Of a DNA stretch of 14,956 nt, positions 1 through 6,422 are shown piece after piece. The position numbers and the translations under genes were made by a program. The stretch is from Clostridiales bacterium UBA2432. GTDB taxonomy: Bacteria > Bacillota > Clostridia > Lachnospirales > Vallitaleaceae. The notes beneath the pieces are model-generated. The model was not told where the DNA came from and searched no databases. It saw only the letters and a program-made list of their open reading frames with translations. How positions within the stretch are numbered: the stretch's first letter is position 1; the number at the start of each line of letters is the position of its first letter. Where the stretch lies: the NCBI GenBank assembly GCA_002342805.1, contig DDQW01000085.1, positions 1 to 14,956 of the forward strand, read 5' to 3'.

Positions 1-524
1 CAAACAAGAACACAAGTGGAAGATTATATTGGATTGATCAAATGTTACATATCGCAGTCGTATTAATCATTTCCATCATTTACAGCGCTAATAATCCGCT
101 TATCGATACGTGGCATATTTTTTCCTTCTCAGGAAACTTTCCGACGGATATTGCTAAATATACACTCATTGTATTGATGATATTGAAACCAACGAATATA
201 ACATTTAGAGAACTTTTTAGTCATATTAAACCCAATAGTAGAGAAGTAAATGATGATTTTAATGGCCTAAAAATAGTGGGAGTTTCAATAAAGGAAGAAA
301 CATATAATATTGGGAAGCTCGTAGGCAATATGGAAAGATTATTAGTGGTTATCTTATTATCACTCGGACAATATACAGCAATCGGATTGGTCTTTACAGC
401 AAAATCAATTACGAGATATGAAAAAATAACAAAGGATAAAGTCTTTGCAGAGTATTATTTATTAGGTACCTTATTTAGTATGTTAGCAACAATAATCGTA
501 TTTGTTGCATTGTATAATCTTTAG
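1..524 (+). CDS. DUF3307 family membrane protein, C-terminal part (5' end outside window)
   Basis: The reading frame is open from position 3, so the gene begins left of the window. Just before the first Met in view (position 42) the residues read WIDQMLH, which resembles the DQ-x-LH motif near the end of the DUF3307 domain; this makes the Met at 42 an internal residue rather than the start. The visible part has hydrophobic segments near residues 3-20, 36-50, 100-120 and 138-158 counted from that Met, with a soluble, charged stretch between the second and third. It is probably an integral membrane protein. DUF3307 proteins are often encoded beside SatD-type proteins, but that neighbour would lie off the window. 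The stop codon lies within TTAGGAGG, which also forms the ribosome binding site of the next gene, suggesting co-transcription. Function unknown; the family call is moderately confident. Confidence 0.7.
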   Translation, partial: NKNTSGRLYWIDQMLHIAVVLIISIIYSANNPLIDTWHIFSFSGNFPTDIAKYTLIVLMILKPTNITFRELFSHIKPNSREVNDDFNGLKIVGVSIKEETYNIGKLVGNMERLLVVILLSLGQYTAIGLVFTAKSITRYEKITKDKVFAEYYLLGTLFSMLATIIVFVALYNL

Positions 525-537
525 GAGGTTAAAAACT

Positions 538-996
538 ATGACTAGAAAAGAAGAGGCAATGGTATTGTTTGAAGATGGATTTAACTGTTGTCAGGCTGTG
601 TTTAGTGTATTCTCAGAAGAATTATTAATAGATAGAGAGCTAGCCTTAAAAGTTGCTACAGGATTTGGCGGTGGCGCTAGAAATGGAGAGCTTTGTGGTG
701 CTGTATCCGGTGCATTAATGGTTCTTGGTTTGAAAGAAGGGCATTATATTAAAGGGGATACTGAGAGGAAAGCTAAATCCTATGAATTAGCTAAGGAATT
801 TACTGACAGATTTACAGAAGCACAAGGTGATATCGTTTGTAAGAATTTGTTAGGATATGATCTATCGAAACCGGATGAACGCGATATTCTGCTTGATAAA
901 GGCTTATTTAAATCTGAATGTCCCAAATACATAGGATGTGCTATTGAAATATTGGAGAACATGATATCTCCTATGGAGGTAATAGATGAAAATTGA
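538..996 (+). CDS. C_GCAxxG_C_C family (putative redox) protein
   Basis: A 152-residue protein of the C_GCAxxG_C_C family, small cysteine-rich proteins thought to be redox-active or metal-binding. The signature cysteines are visible: C17-C18 in the N-terminal helix, C53 in the ELCGAVSG motif, and C101, C128 and C134 in the C-terminal half. A glycine-rich turn, GFGGGARNG, precedes the CGAVSG motif, as expected for the family. I chose the ATG at 538 because AGGAGG (523-528) lies at good spacing; a longer reading from 502 would start inside the upstream gene and has no such site. There is no signal peptide, so it is probably cytoplasmic. The 3' end overlaps the next gene by 11 nt, indicating translational coupling. 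The substrate or partner is not apparent from the sequence. Confidence 0.88.
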   Translation: MTRKEEAMVLFEDGFNCCQAVFSVFSEELLIDRELALKVATGFGGGARNGELCGAVSGALMVLGLKEGHYIKGDTERKAKSYELAKEFTDRFTEAQGDIVCKNLLGYDLSKPDERDILLDKGLFKSECPKYIGCAIEILENMISPMEVIDEN

Positions 997-1375
997 ACAC
1001 TTGGCTATATGGACAGATAATATAGAAAAACTTAAAGCTTTTTATGAGACATATTTTGAAGCAAGATCAAATCAAAAATATATTAACAAAAATACGATGT
1101 TTGAATCCTATTTTTTATCATTTTCTGAAGGATGCCGAATAGAAATAATGCAGAAACCGTCAGTTCAAGATAAATATGAGGATGAGAGTAAGAATTATAA
1201 AGGGTTAACACATTTAGCTGTATCCGTTGGAAGCGAAACCAAAGTACTTTCGTTAACAAATCGTTTGAGAGAAGATGGATATAGCATATTAAGTGAACCG
1301 AGAGTTACCGGTGATGGATATTTTGAAAGTGTTATAGGTGACCCGGATGGAAACCGAATAGAAATAACGGTTTAA
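986..1375 (+). CDS. VOC (glyoxalase/bleomycin-resistance fold) protein
   Basis: A 129-residue protein with two beta-alpha-beta-beta-beta modules of the vicinal oxygen chelate superfamily. The four usual metal-ligand positions can be assigned: H5 (MKIEHLAIW), E53 (RIEIM), H76 (LTHLAVSV) and E126 (NRIEITV), together with the conserved GDPDGNRIEI ending. The length is typical for single-polypeptide members. It starts inside the preceding cysteine-rich gene and has GGAGGT at 975-980, so the two are likely translated together. Members include glyoxalase I, fosfomycin or bleomycin resistance proteins and dioxygenases. The retained ligands suggest a functional metal site and resemble glyoxalase-I-like proteins, but the substrate cannot be read from the sequence. 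Confidence 0.9.
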   Translation: MKIEHLAIWTDNIEKLKAFYETYFEARSNQKYINKNTMFESYFLSFSEGCRIEIMQKPSVQDKYEDESKNYKGLTHLAVSVGSETKVLSLTNRLREDGYSILSEPRVTGDGYFESVIGDPDGNRIEITV

Positions 1376-1389
1376 ACAAGGAGGCAGAT

Positions 1390-1920
1390 ATGAAATATAT
1401 TGCACTGCTCAGAGGAATTAATGTAGGTGGAAACCGAAAAGTGGAAATGAAGAGACTGAAAGCAATGCTTGAATCTATGGGATATACTAATGTTAGTACA
1501 TATTTAAACTCAGGCAATGCAATGTTTGAATCAAATCTAGCTCAAGAGGAAATTTTGAAAGCTATATCGAAGGCTTTTACGGATGAGTTTGGATATGAAA
1601 TACCAATCCTAATTAAAACGCTGGGTGAGATAGAAGCCATTGTAGCTGCTATTCCCGTGGAGTGGCAGAATAATAAAGACGAGAAGACAGATGTAGCCTT
1701 TTTGTTTCCGGAAATAGACTCAGAAAAAACAATAGATGAACTTCCGGTAAAAAGAGAATATGTCGATTTTATTTATATTAAGGGCGCAATTATCTGGCAT
1801 ATTATGAAGAAAGACTACAATAAAAGTCAGCTAAATAAATTGGTTGGCCGAAAATTGTATCAGCTTATGACCGTAAGAAATGTTAATACGGCTAGATTTC
1901 TTGGTGACTATAAACCTTAA
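1390..1920 (+). CDS. DUF1697 family protein
   Basis: A 176-residue protein with the clear N-terminal signature of DUF1697: LLRGINVGG near residues 6-14, then VEMKRLKAMLESMGY and the YLNSGNAMFES motif around residues 38-48. The C-terminal half has the family's NKLVGRKL and MTVRNVNTA-type motif (cf. TTRNWNT). The length matches the family. It has a good ribosome binding site (AAGGAGG at 1379-1385) ahead of the ATG and follows the VOC gene by 14 nt, so it probably belongs to the same transcript. Biochemical function is not established. There are no membrane segments or signal peptide. Confidence 0.9.
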   Translation: MKYIALLRGINVGGNRKVEMKRLKAMLESMGYTNVSTYLNSGNAMFESNLAQEEILKAISKAFTDEFGYEIPILIKTLGEIEAIVAAIPVEWQNNKDEKTDVAFLFPEIDSEKTIDELPVKREYVDFIYIKGAIIWHIMKKDYNKSQLNKLVGRKLYQLMTVRNVNTARFLGDYKP

Positions 1921-1949
1921 ACTATAACTAAAGAAGTTTTTTTGTATAT

Positions 1950-2159
1950 ATGCGTGGGCAAGCTTTTGGATTACCTATCATATCATTATTTACAGAGCTT
2001 GATTCTTATTATGAATTAAGAGATAATGGAAGTACTTCTTGGGATGATAAAGCTGATACTAAAGTTTTATATGATAGAGTTGGGATTATTAGAGTGATCA
2101 TAGCAATGCTGTTAATAATTAGTCCGGGATTAATAAGTATAATGGTTTATGTATTATAA
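1950..2159 (+). CDS. Orphan 69-residue ORF, probable C-terminal remnant of a membrane protein
   Basis: The frame is open from about 1932 to 2159. The first ATG (1950) has no convincing Shine-Dalgarno sequence; the nearest purine run is AAAGAAG, too far upstream. The translation begins with a short hydrophobic piece, continues with an acidic soluble stretch (about residues 17-42), and ends with one clear membrane helix (about residues 46-68, RVIIAMLLIISPGLISIMVY). This layout looks like the tail of a larger membrane protein whose 5' part has been lost, but I do not recognise the family. It ends 17 nt before the next gene's start, whose ribosome binding site follows immediately. It may be translated as a small membrane protein, but a gene relic is more likely. 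Confidence 0.35.
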   Translation: MRGQAFGLPIISLFTELDSYYELRDNGSTSWDDKADTKVLYDRVGIIRVIIAMLLIISPGLISIMVYVL

Positions 2160-2175
2160 TATAGGAGGATTGAAT

Positions 2176-2781
2176 ATGAATAAAGAAATTTTCAATGATT
2201 TTCAATGGATGAATGAAAGTAATAAGCGCTTTGAAGACAATAGATTGGTGATTTATGCTCCGGCAGAAAGTGATTTTTTCTGCAATACGGGTGAAGTTTC
2301 TGAAACCGGTATAACACCGGAATCATTATGTAATGCACCTTTTTATTATAGGATGGTAACTGGAGATTTTGTCATGCGGGTTCAAGTATCTCATGATTTT
2401 ATAGACACCTATGATGCAGCTACCATTATGGTTATGCAAGATTTGAATGTATGGGCAAAAGCATGTTTTGAAAAAACCGATTTTGATACTCACGCTGTTG
2501 TGAGCGTGGTGACCAATCAGACATCTGATGATGCTAATGGATGTAATATTCAAGGGAATACAGTATGGTTGCAAGTGGCCAGAGTAGGCAACTCGTTTTC
2601 TTTTCATTATTCAATTGACGGTGTAAAATTTGACATGATGCGTTATTTTTCATTACCTGTTGAAGCCACAATTAAGCTTGGGTTAGTTGCTCAAGCACCT
2701 ATGGGAAAAGGTGGAAACCGGTATTATGAGAATTTGACCATTGAGCATAGAACTGTAAAAAACATTCGTTTTGGTAATTAA
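2176..2781 (+). CDS. DUF1349 family protein (concanavalin A-like beta-sandwich)
   Basis: A 201-residue protein matching DUF1349, a lectin/glucanase-like beta-sandwich family. Seen directly: an early FQWMNES stretch, an aromatic-rich core with FYYRMVTGDFVMRVQV (about residues 55-70), a central NVWAKACFE-type strand (W91-A-K), the VVTNQTSDDANG segment, and a VWLQVARVGNSFSFHYSIDG strand pair near residues 125-145. The family is often linked to carbohydrate handling, but no substrate can be inferred here. The start is the ATG at 2176, preceded by AGGAGG at 2163-2168; a longer reading from 2149 has no such site. There is no signal peptide, so it is probably cytoplasmic. It is the last intact + strand gene before the convergent boundary. 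Confidence 0.85.
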   Translation: MNKEIFNDFQWMNESNKRFEDNRLVIYAPAESDFFCNTGEVSETGITPESLCNAPFYYRMVTGDFVMRVQVSHDFIDTYDAATIMVMQDLNVWAKACFEKTDFDTHAVVSVVTNQTSDDANGCNIQGNTVWLQVARVGNSFSFHYSIDGVKFDMMRYFSLPVEATIKLGLVAQAPMGKGGNRYYENLTIEHRTVKNIRFGN

Positions 2782-2867
2782 TGGCAAATTATAATATATA
2801 TTTTCAAGTCGAATAAATATTCAACCTTTGTCAATAATCATGAGAAATATTAAAGGAGACATGTTGT

Positions 2868-2971
2868 ATGGATGAAAAATCATTTGAGTTGTTACTTGAA
2901 AGTGTTGATGAAATGAAAAAACATATTTGAAGATGAAGAATGGTGAATTATCTAGTAGTCGAGACATATAA
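2868..2971 (+). pseudogene. Frameshifted N-terminal remnant of a HigA/NadS-like HTH antitoxin
   Basis: An AAGGAG site (2853-2858) precedes an ATG at 2868. It opens a 20-codon frame, MDEKSFELLLESVDEMKKHI, ending in TGA. Shifting frame at the A6 run just before that stop continues the reading as YLKMKNGELSSSRDI, ending at TAA 2969-2971. The joined peptide fits the usual N-terminus of small XRE-type antitoxins (LLESV-x-E, then GE-x-x-x-SR). One missing A in the homopolymer would explain the break. Even when joined, the peptide stops before any helix-turn-helix domain, so the gene is both frameshifted and truncated. No toxin gene is visible next to it. The assignment rests on a short motif only. 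Confidence 0.4.
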
Positions 2972-2976
2972 TCAAA

Positions 2977-3013
2977 AAAATCACACGTTATTATACCAAT
3001 AATGTGTGATTTT
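2977..3013 (-). terminator. Intrinsic terminator at the convergent boundary
   Basis: Near-perfect inverted repeat with 16-nt arms (2977-2992 and 2998-3013) and a 5-nt loop. The single imperfect pair is G-T or A-C depending on strand. On the - strand it starts 5 nt after the recombinase stop codon and runs into a tract of seven T, the normal form of a Rho-independent terminator. On the + strand the following TTTT is shorter, so it may also stop transcripts from the left. Confidence 0.85.
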
Positions 3014-3018
3014 CCCAT

Positions 3019-4083
3019 TCAATCATTTTTCTCTCGCAATACAACGGCTTTTGCGGCTTTTCTGCGACGTTCATCTTCAATCTCAGCATAGTGCTTTTTG
3101 GTTGTGTTGACATCTTGATGACCTAAGACATCGGCAACTAGATAGATGTCACCGGTTTCTTGATATAATGCCGTACCATAAGTCGATCGTAATTTATGGG
3201 GGGATATATTTTTTAAGGATGTTACGAGCTTGGAATACTTTTTGACCAGGTTTTGAACGCTTCGTACACTTAATCGGCGATCTTGTAAGGATAAGAATAA
3301 GGCGTCTTCATGGCCGGATTGTGGGAGGATTTTTTTGCGTTCTTCTAAATAATCAAGAAGGGCGTCTGCAACTTCGTCGCCAAAGTAGATAATCACTTCG
3401 TTACCACCTTTACGAATAATTCGTAAGCCATTCTTTGAAAAATCAATATCATCAATATTGAGTCCGACACATTCGCTGACACGTAAACCTGTACCTAATA
3501 AAAGGGTAATTAAGGCTAAATCGCGAATGCGCGTCTTCTTATGATATTCTTTTTCTTTTTTGGTTAAGGCGTCTCCGGATTCCACCATATCAAGAAAATC
3601 AGCGACCTCATTGGCTTCTAAACGTACGATGTGTTTGTTATGGATCTTCGGAAGGTCAACGAGAACGGCCGGATTAAAGGTTATTTTTTGTTTCTTATAG
3701 TAATAGTTGTAAAAGCTTCTTAAAGAGGCTAATTTACGCAATTTAGCGCGTTCTTGATTGCTTCGCTCTGTCATCTCTTCGGCGGAGGAGGTATTGTTGT
3801 AATAGGACAGATAATCCAAATAATATTCAATATCATCGGGTGTAACTTTTTCTAAACGCTCAACAGGGAACGTCTGTATAGAGACATCACTAAATGTTTC
3901 AAGCTCTGTTGTGATGAACGTGAAAAAAACATTTAAATCATATGCGTATGCAATGCGTGTCTTTGAAGCTGTTGTATGTTCAATGCCACGAAAAAATTCA
4001 TAGGTAAATGGTGGGAGTTTTTTTATTAAGCGTCGTAATTTAATAGTATCGTTATGTGTCGATTGTTCATGGTAATTGGCCAT
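3019..4083 (-). CDS. Tyrosine recombinase (XerC/XerS-like, probably chromosomal)
   Basis: A 354-residue tyrosine recombinase that breaks and rejoins DNA through a covalent phosphotyrosine. An N-terminal core-binding SAM-like domain spans about residues 15-130 and the catalytic domain about 150-345. The full catalytic set is visible: R201 (GTGLRVSE), K225 (IIRKGG), H296 and R299 (PHKLRSTYG), H322 (LGHQDV) and Y332 (KKHYAEI). The protein resembles the roughly 350-residue recombinases common as stand-alone chromosomal genes in Lachnospiraceae, longer than the roughly 300-residue XerC/XerD. An AGAAAGGA site lies upstream of the ATG. No excisionase, repressor, attachment repeats or phage genes flank it, so a housekeeping role such as chromosome dimer resolution is more likely than a prophage integrase. 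It follows pyrC with a 110-nt gap and has its own terminator. Confidence 0.9.
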   Translation of the reverse strand: MANYHEQSTHNDTIKLRRLIKKLPPFTYEFFRGIEHTTASKTRIAYAYDLNVFFTFITTELETFSDVSIQTFPVERLEKVTPDDIEYYLDYLSYYNNTSSAEEMTERSNQERAKLRKLASLRSFYNYYYKKQKITFNPAVLVDLPKIHNKHIVRLEANEVADFLDMVESGDALTKKEKEYHKKTRIRDLALITLLLGTGLRVSECVGLNIDDIDFSKNGLRIIRKGGNEVIIYFGDEVADALLDYLEERKKILPQSGHEDALFLSLQDRRLSVRSVQNLVKKYSKLVTSLKNISPHKLRSTYGTALYQETGDIYLVADVLGHQDVNTTKKHYAEIEDERRRKAAKAVVLREKND

Positions 4084-4156
4084 AGAAGCATCCTTTCTAA
4101 TTGATTTTCTTATAACTATTCGTTAAAGTTGTGTTTCGCGCATAGTTGTATCTTTC

Positions 4157-4188
4157 CACATAAAGTACTTTTTCAAGTACTCTATGTG
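4157..4188 (-). terminator. GAAA-capped hairpin just after pyrC (possible terminator or 3' stabiliser)
   Basis: Two 14-nt arms (4157-4170 and 4175-4188) flank a 4-nt loop, 5 nt beyond the pyrC stop. Read as - strand RNA, the only non-Watson-Crick pair is a G-U wobble and the loop is GAAA, a GNRA tetraloop; on the + strand that pair would be an A-C mismatch. The structure is therefore oriented for the pyrC transcript. No T tract follows, so it is not a textbook intrinsic terminator. Confidence 0.55.
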
Positions 4189-4193
4189 ACACA

Positions 4194-5474
4194 CTATATA
4201 TCGACTCGATGCATTTTTCCATTTACAAATGTATACTTTACTCTGCCTTTAATGACTAATCCGTCATAAGGTGAATATCGGGCTTTAGATTTAAACTTTG
4301 ATGCATCGATATAATAATCTTCACTTGGATCAAAAATTGTAATATCCGCCAATGAACCGGTTTGAATAGTTCCTTTGTTTAATGTGAGTATTTGAGCCGG
4401 CTTATAGGACATTTTATCAATCAACTGTTCCATGCTTAAATGTCCTTCTTCAACCAAATATGTATAGGCTAATGAAAAAGCTGTTTCTAAGCTGGAGATT
4501 CCAAAAGATGCTAAGGTGAATTCGACTTCTTTAGAATCAATAGTATCCGGGCAATGATCTGAACTGATTGTATCAATGATACCCTCTTTTAATCCCATAA
4601 CAATCGCTTCGACGTCCTTTTCAGTACGTAATGGCGGATTTACCTTAACAAGAGTGTTATATCCCATAGCTGCTTCTTCATTTAAGGTGAAATATTGTGG
4701 AGAGGTTTCACAAGTTAATTTATAGCCTAATTTTTTAAAGGAACGAATCATTTCAACCGATTGCGATGTCGATACATGTGTTATATGTAGTTTTGTACCA
4801 AATTCATGTGCCAATAGTATATTTCGAGCCAGATGAATGGATTCTGCTGTAATGGGTGCACCTTGAATACCTAGATATGTAGATACAGGACCTTCATTGA
4901 TCTCGTTGCCATTTGATATTAGTCTGTTTTCACAATGAGTAATAACCGGTATATCAAACATACTGCAGTAATTACATAAATTACGCATTAAATCGGTATC
5001 TTGTATGGCTCGGTCGCCATCGGATACAGCCGCTATGCCTGCTAATTGCATTTCACCGATTTCAGACATTTTTTCACCCTGGCCATTTTTCGTTAAGTTT
5101 CCATAGGGAACGATTTGAACGGGCGACTCGCTTTTTGCTTTTGAAATAACATATTCAACAATGGCCTTATTATCAATACATGGAATCGTATTAGGATTAA
5201 CCGTTAAAGTTGTAAATCCACCCTTAATCGCACTTTGGCCGGCTGTTAACATGGTTTCTTTAAAGTCAAATCCCGGATCTTGAATATTACAATGTAAGTC
5301 AATTAATCCAGGAACGACATAACAATTTTCTGCATCAATAATAACAGCCTCATCATCGTCAATACCGGCATCTATTCGTACTATTTTTTTGTTTTCTATG
5401 AGTATATCTTGATTATAAATGGTCTTATTGTGTTTAACAATAATGCCTTTTTTTATAAGAACTTTATCAGACAA
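4194..5474 (-). CDS. pyrC: Dihydroorotase, class I-like, with altered active-site residues
   Basis: A 426-residue amidohydrolase of the class I dihydroorotase type, which would close carbamoyl-aspartate to dihydroorotate, step 3 of UMP synthesis. Family landmarks are clear: PGLIDLH (55-61), the PNT motif (94-96), D152 (AVSDGDR), H180 (THCEN), H233 (THVST), NPPLRTEKD (279-287) and D306 (SSDHCPD). Several normally conserved residues differ. The HxHxRxPG metal and substrate motif reads H61-C-N63-I-Q65-D-P-G, so the second metal His and the substrate-binding Arg are replaced. TPHH appears as SPQY, and DHAPH as DHCPD. It may be inactive, altered, or a structural partner of PyrB. The start is TTG at 5474; GGAGGAGG, inside the pyrB Gly codons, is its ribosome binding site, and no in-frame ATG is near. 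It overlaps pyrB by 8 nt. Confidence 0.85.
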   Translation of the reverse strand: MSDKVLIKKGIIVKHNKTIYNQDILIENKKIVRIDAGIDDDEAVIIDAENCYVVPGLIDLHCNIQDPGFDFKETMLTAGQSAIKGGFTTLTVNPNTIPCIDNKAIVEYVISKAKSESPVQIVPYGNLTKNGQGEKMSEIGEMQLAGIAAVSDGDRAIQDTDLMRNLCNYCSMFDIPVITHCENRLISNGNEINEGPVSTYLGIQGAPITAESIHLARNILLAHEFGTKLHITHVSTSQSVEMIRSFKKLGYKLTCETSPQYFTLNEEAAMGYNTLVKVNPPLRTEKDVEAIVMGLKEGIIDTISSDHCPDTIDSKEVEFTLASFGISSLETAFSLAYTYLVEEGHLSMEQLIDKMSYKPAQILTLNKGTIQTGSLADITIFDPSEDYYIDASKFKSKARYSPYDGLVIKGRVKYTFVNGKMHRVDI

Positions 5475-6405
5475 TGAGTTGTCCTCCTCCTTTTTTATTC
5501 AACAAGTGATATAATGCCATTCGAATAGCTACCCCATTGACTTGTTGTTTGGAAATAAGTGAGCTTTCTCCATCAATGACTTCAGAAGAAATTTCGATAC
5601 CTCGATTAATGGGTCCCGGATGCATGACAATAACATCATCCTTTGCATAGCTTAAACGCTGAACATCTAATTTGTACAGTTTTTTATATTCATTAATAGA
5701 AGGAATTAAGCGGTTATATTCGTTTTTATCATTCATTCGCAAGGTCATAATCACATCTGCATCAATAACAGCTTCAGCAACGGAGGTATGAATTTCTACA
5801 CCCGTTGATGCAATACCATAGGGCAATAATGTTGGTGGAGCTACGAGGGCAACATGTGCCCCTAATTTTTTTAAGGCCCATATATTACTCTTGGCCACAC
5901 GATTATGCATGACATCACCAATAATAACTACTTTTAAGTCTTTAAAACTCTTTTTTTGATCTTGTATTGTCATAAGATCAATAAGGGATTGACTTGGGTT
6001 TTCGTTCATTCCATCACCGGCGTTAAGGATAGATGCTCCTACATATTTGCTCAAATGATGAGGGCTTCCGGACACTTCATGTCGAATAACAATAAAATCA
6101 GCGCCTATTTGATCGATGTAACGTCCGATATCTTTAAGCGACTCCCCTTTTTTAAAATGTTTATCCGTATGTAGGTGAATAACCTTAGCCCCGAGATTTA
6201 ATGCAGCTAGTTCATAAGATAGTTTTGAACGACTACTCTCTTCATCAAACAAAGTCGCAACAGTTTTACCTTTTAGGTATAAGGGTTGTGACGCATTCTT
6301 TGAGAGTAATATATACTTCATTTTTTGTGCTGAGTCGATAATATAACTAATTTCGGACTCTGTTAATGTTTTTAGGTCTAAAAAGTGTTTTTTGTTAAAA
6401 GACAT
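5467..6405 (-). CDS. pyrB: Aspartate carbamoyltransferase catalytic chain, divergent active site
   Basis: A 312-residue protein of normal ATCase catalytic-chain length, which would join carbamoyl phosphate and aspartate, the committed step of pyrimidine synthesis. The N-terminal carbamoyl-phosphate domain (to about 145) has FIVIRHE with R108, and K86 in KKGESL. The C-terminal aspartate domain has NRVAKSN with R169, PPTLLP, LRM with R223 and the HPGPINRGIEI signature (262-272). Departures from the family: the STRTR loop reads S57-S-R-S-K61, the Ser before KKGES is H83, the HPTQ His is N136 (NENPSQSL), and the Gln after the aspartate-binding Arg is N225. The main Lys and Arg residues remain, so activity is possible. 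The C-terminal Gly run encodes the pyrC ribosome binding site. The start ATG has GAGGG upstream and lies 17 nt after the lipoprotein gene. No pyrI is present here. Confidence 0.93.
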   Translation of the reverse strand: MSFNKKHFLDLKTLTESEISYIIDSAQKMKYILLSKNASQPLYLKGKTVATLFDEESSRSKLSYELAALNLGAKVIHLHTDKHFKKGESLKDIGRYIDQIGADFIVIRHEVSGSPHHLSKYVGASILNAGDGMNENPSQSLIDLMTIQDQKKSFKDLKVVIIGDVMHNRVAKSNIWALKKLGAHVALVAPPTLLPYGIASTGVEIHTSVAEAVIDADVIMTLRMNDKNEYNRLIPSINEYKKLYKLDVQRLSYAKDDVIVMHPGPINRGIEISSEVIDGESSLISKQQVNGVAIRMALYHLLNKKGGGQLIV

Positions 6406-6422
6406 TCAATCCCTCTTTTCAT

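Noticed and set aside
1921..1948. Possible terminator after the DUF1697 gene (short AACT/AGTT pairing before a T run)
   Set aside because: The stem is only about 4 bp with no GC content to speak of; too weak to support.
2326..2607. A 93-codon open frame on the - strand opposite the DUF1349 gene
   Set aside because: Antisense to a recognisable protein family, no ribosome binding site and no recognisable domain.
2811..2822. Palindrome GAATA-AA-TATTC after the DUF1349 gene as an operator or SOS box
   Set aside because: It is short and AT-rich, does not match the Gram-positive LexA box, and is expected by chance in DNA of this composition.
1..4083. A prophage or integrative element defined by the tyrosine recombinase
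   Set aside because: No phage, conjugation, excisionase or repressor genes, no tRNA and no visible attachment repeats in the window; the recombinase resembles stand-alone chromosomal types.
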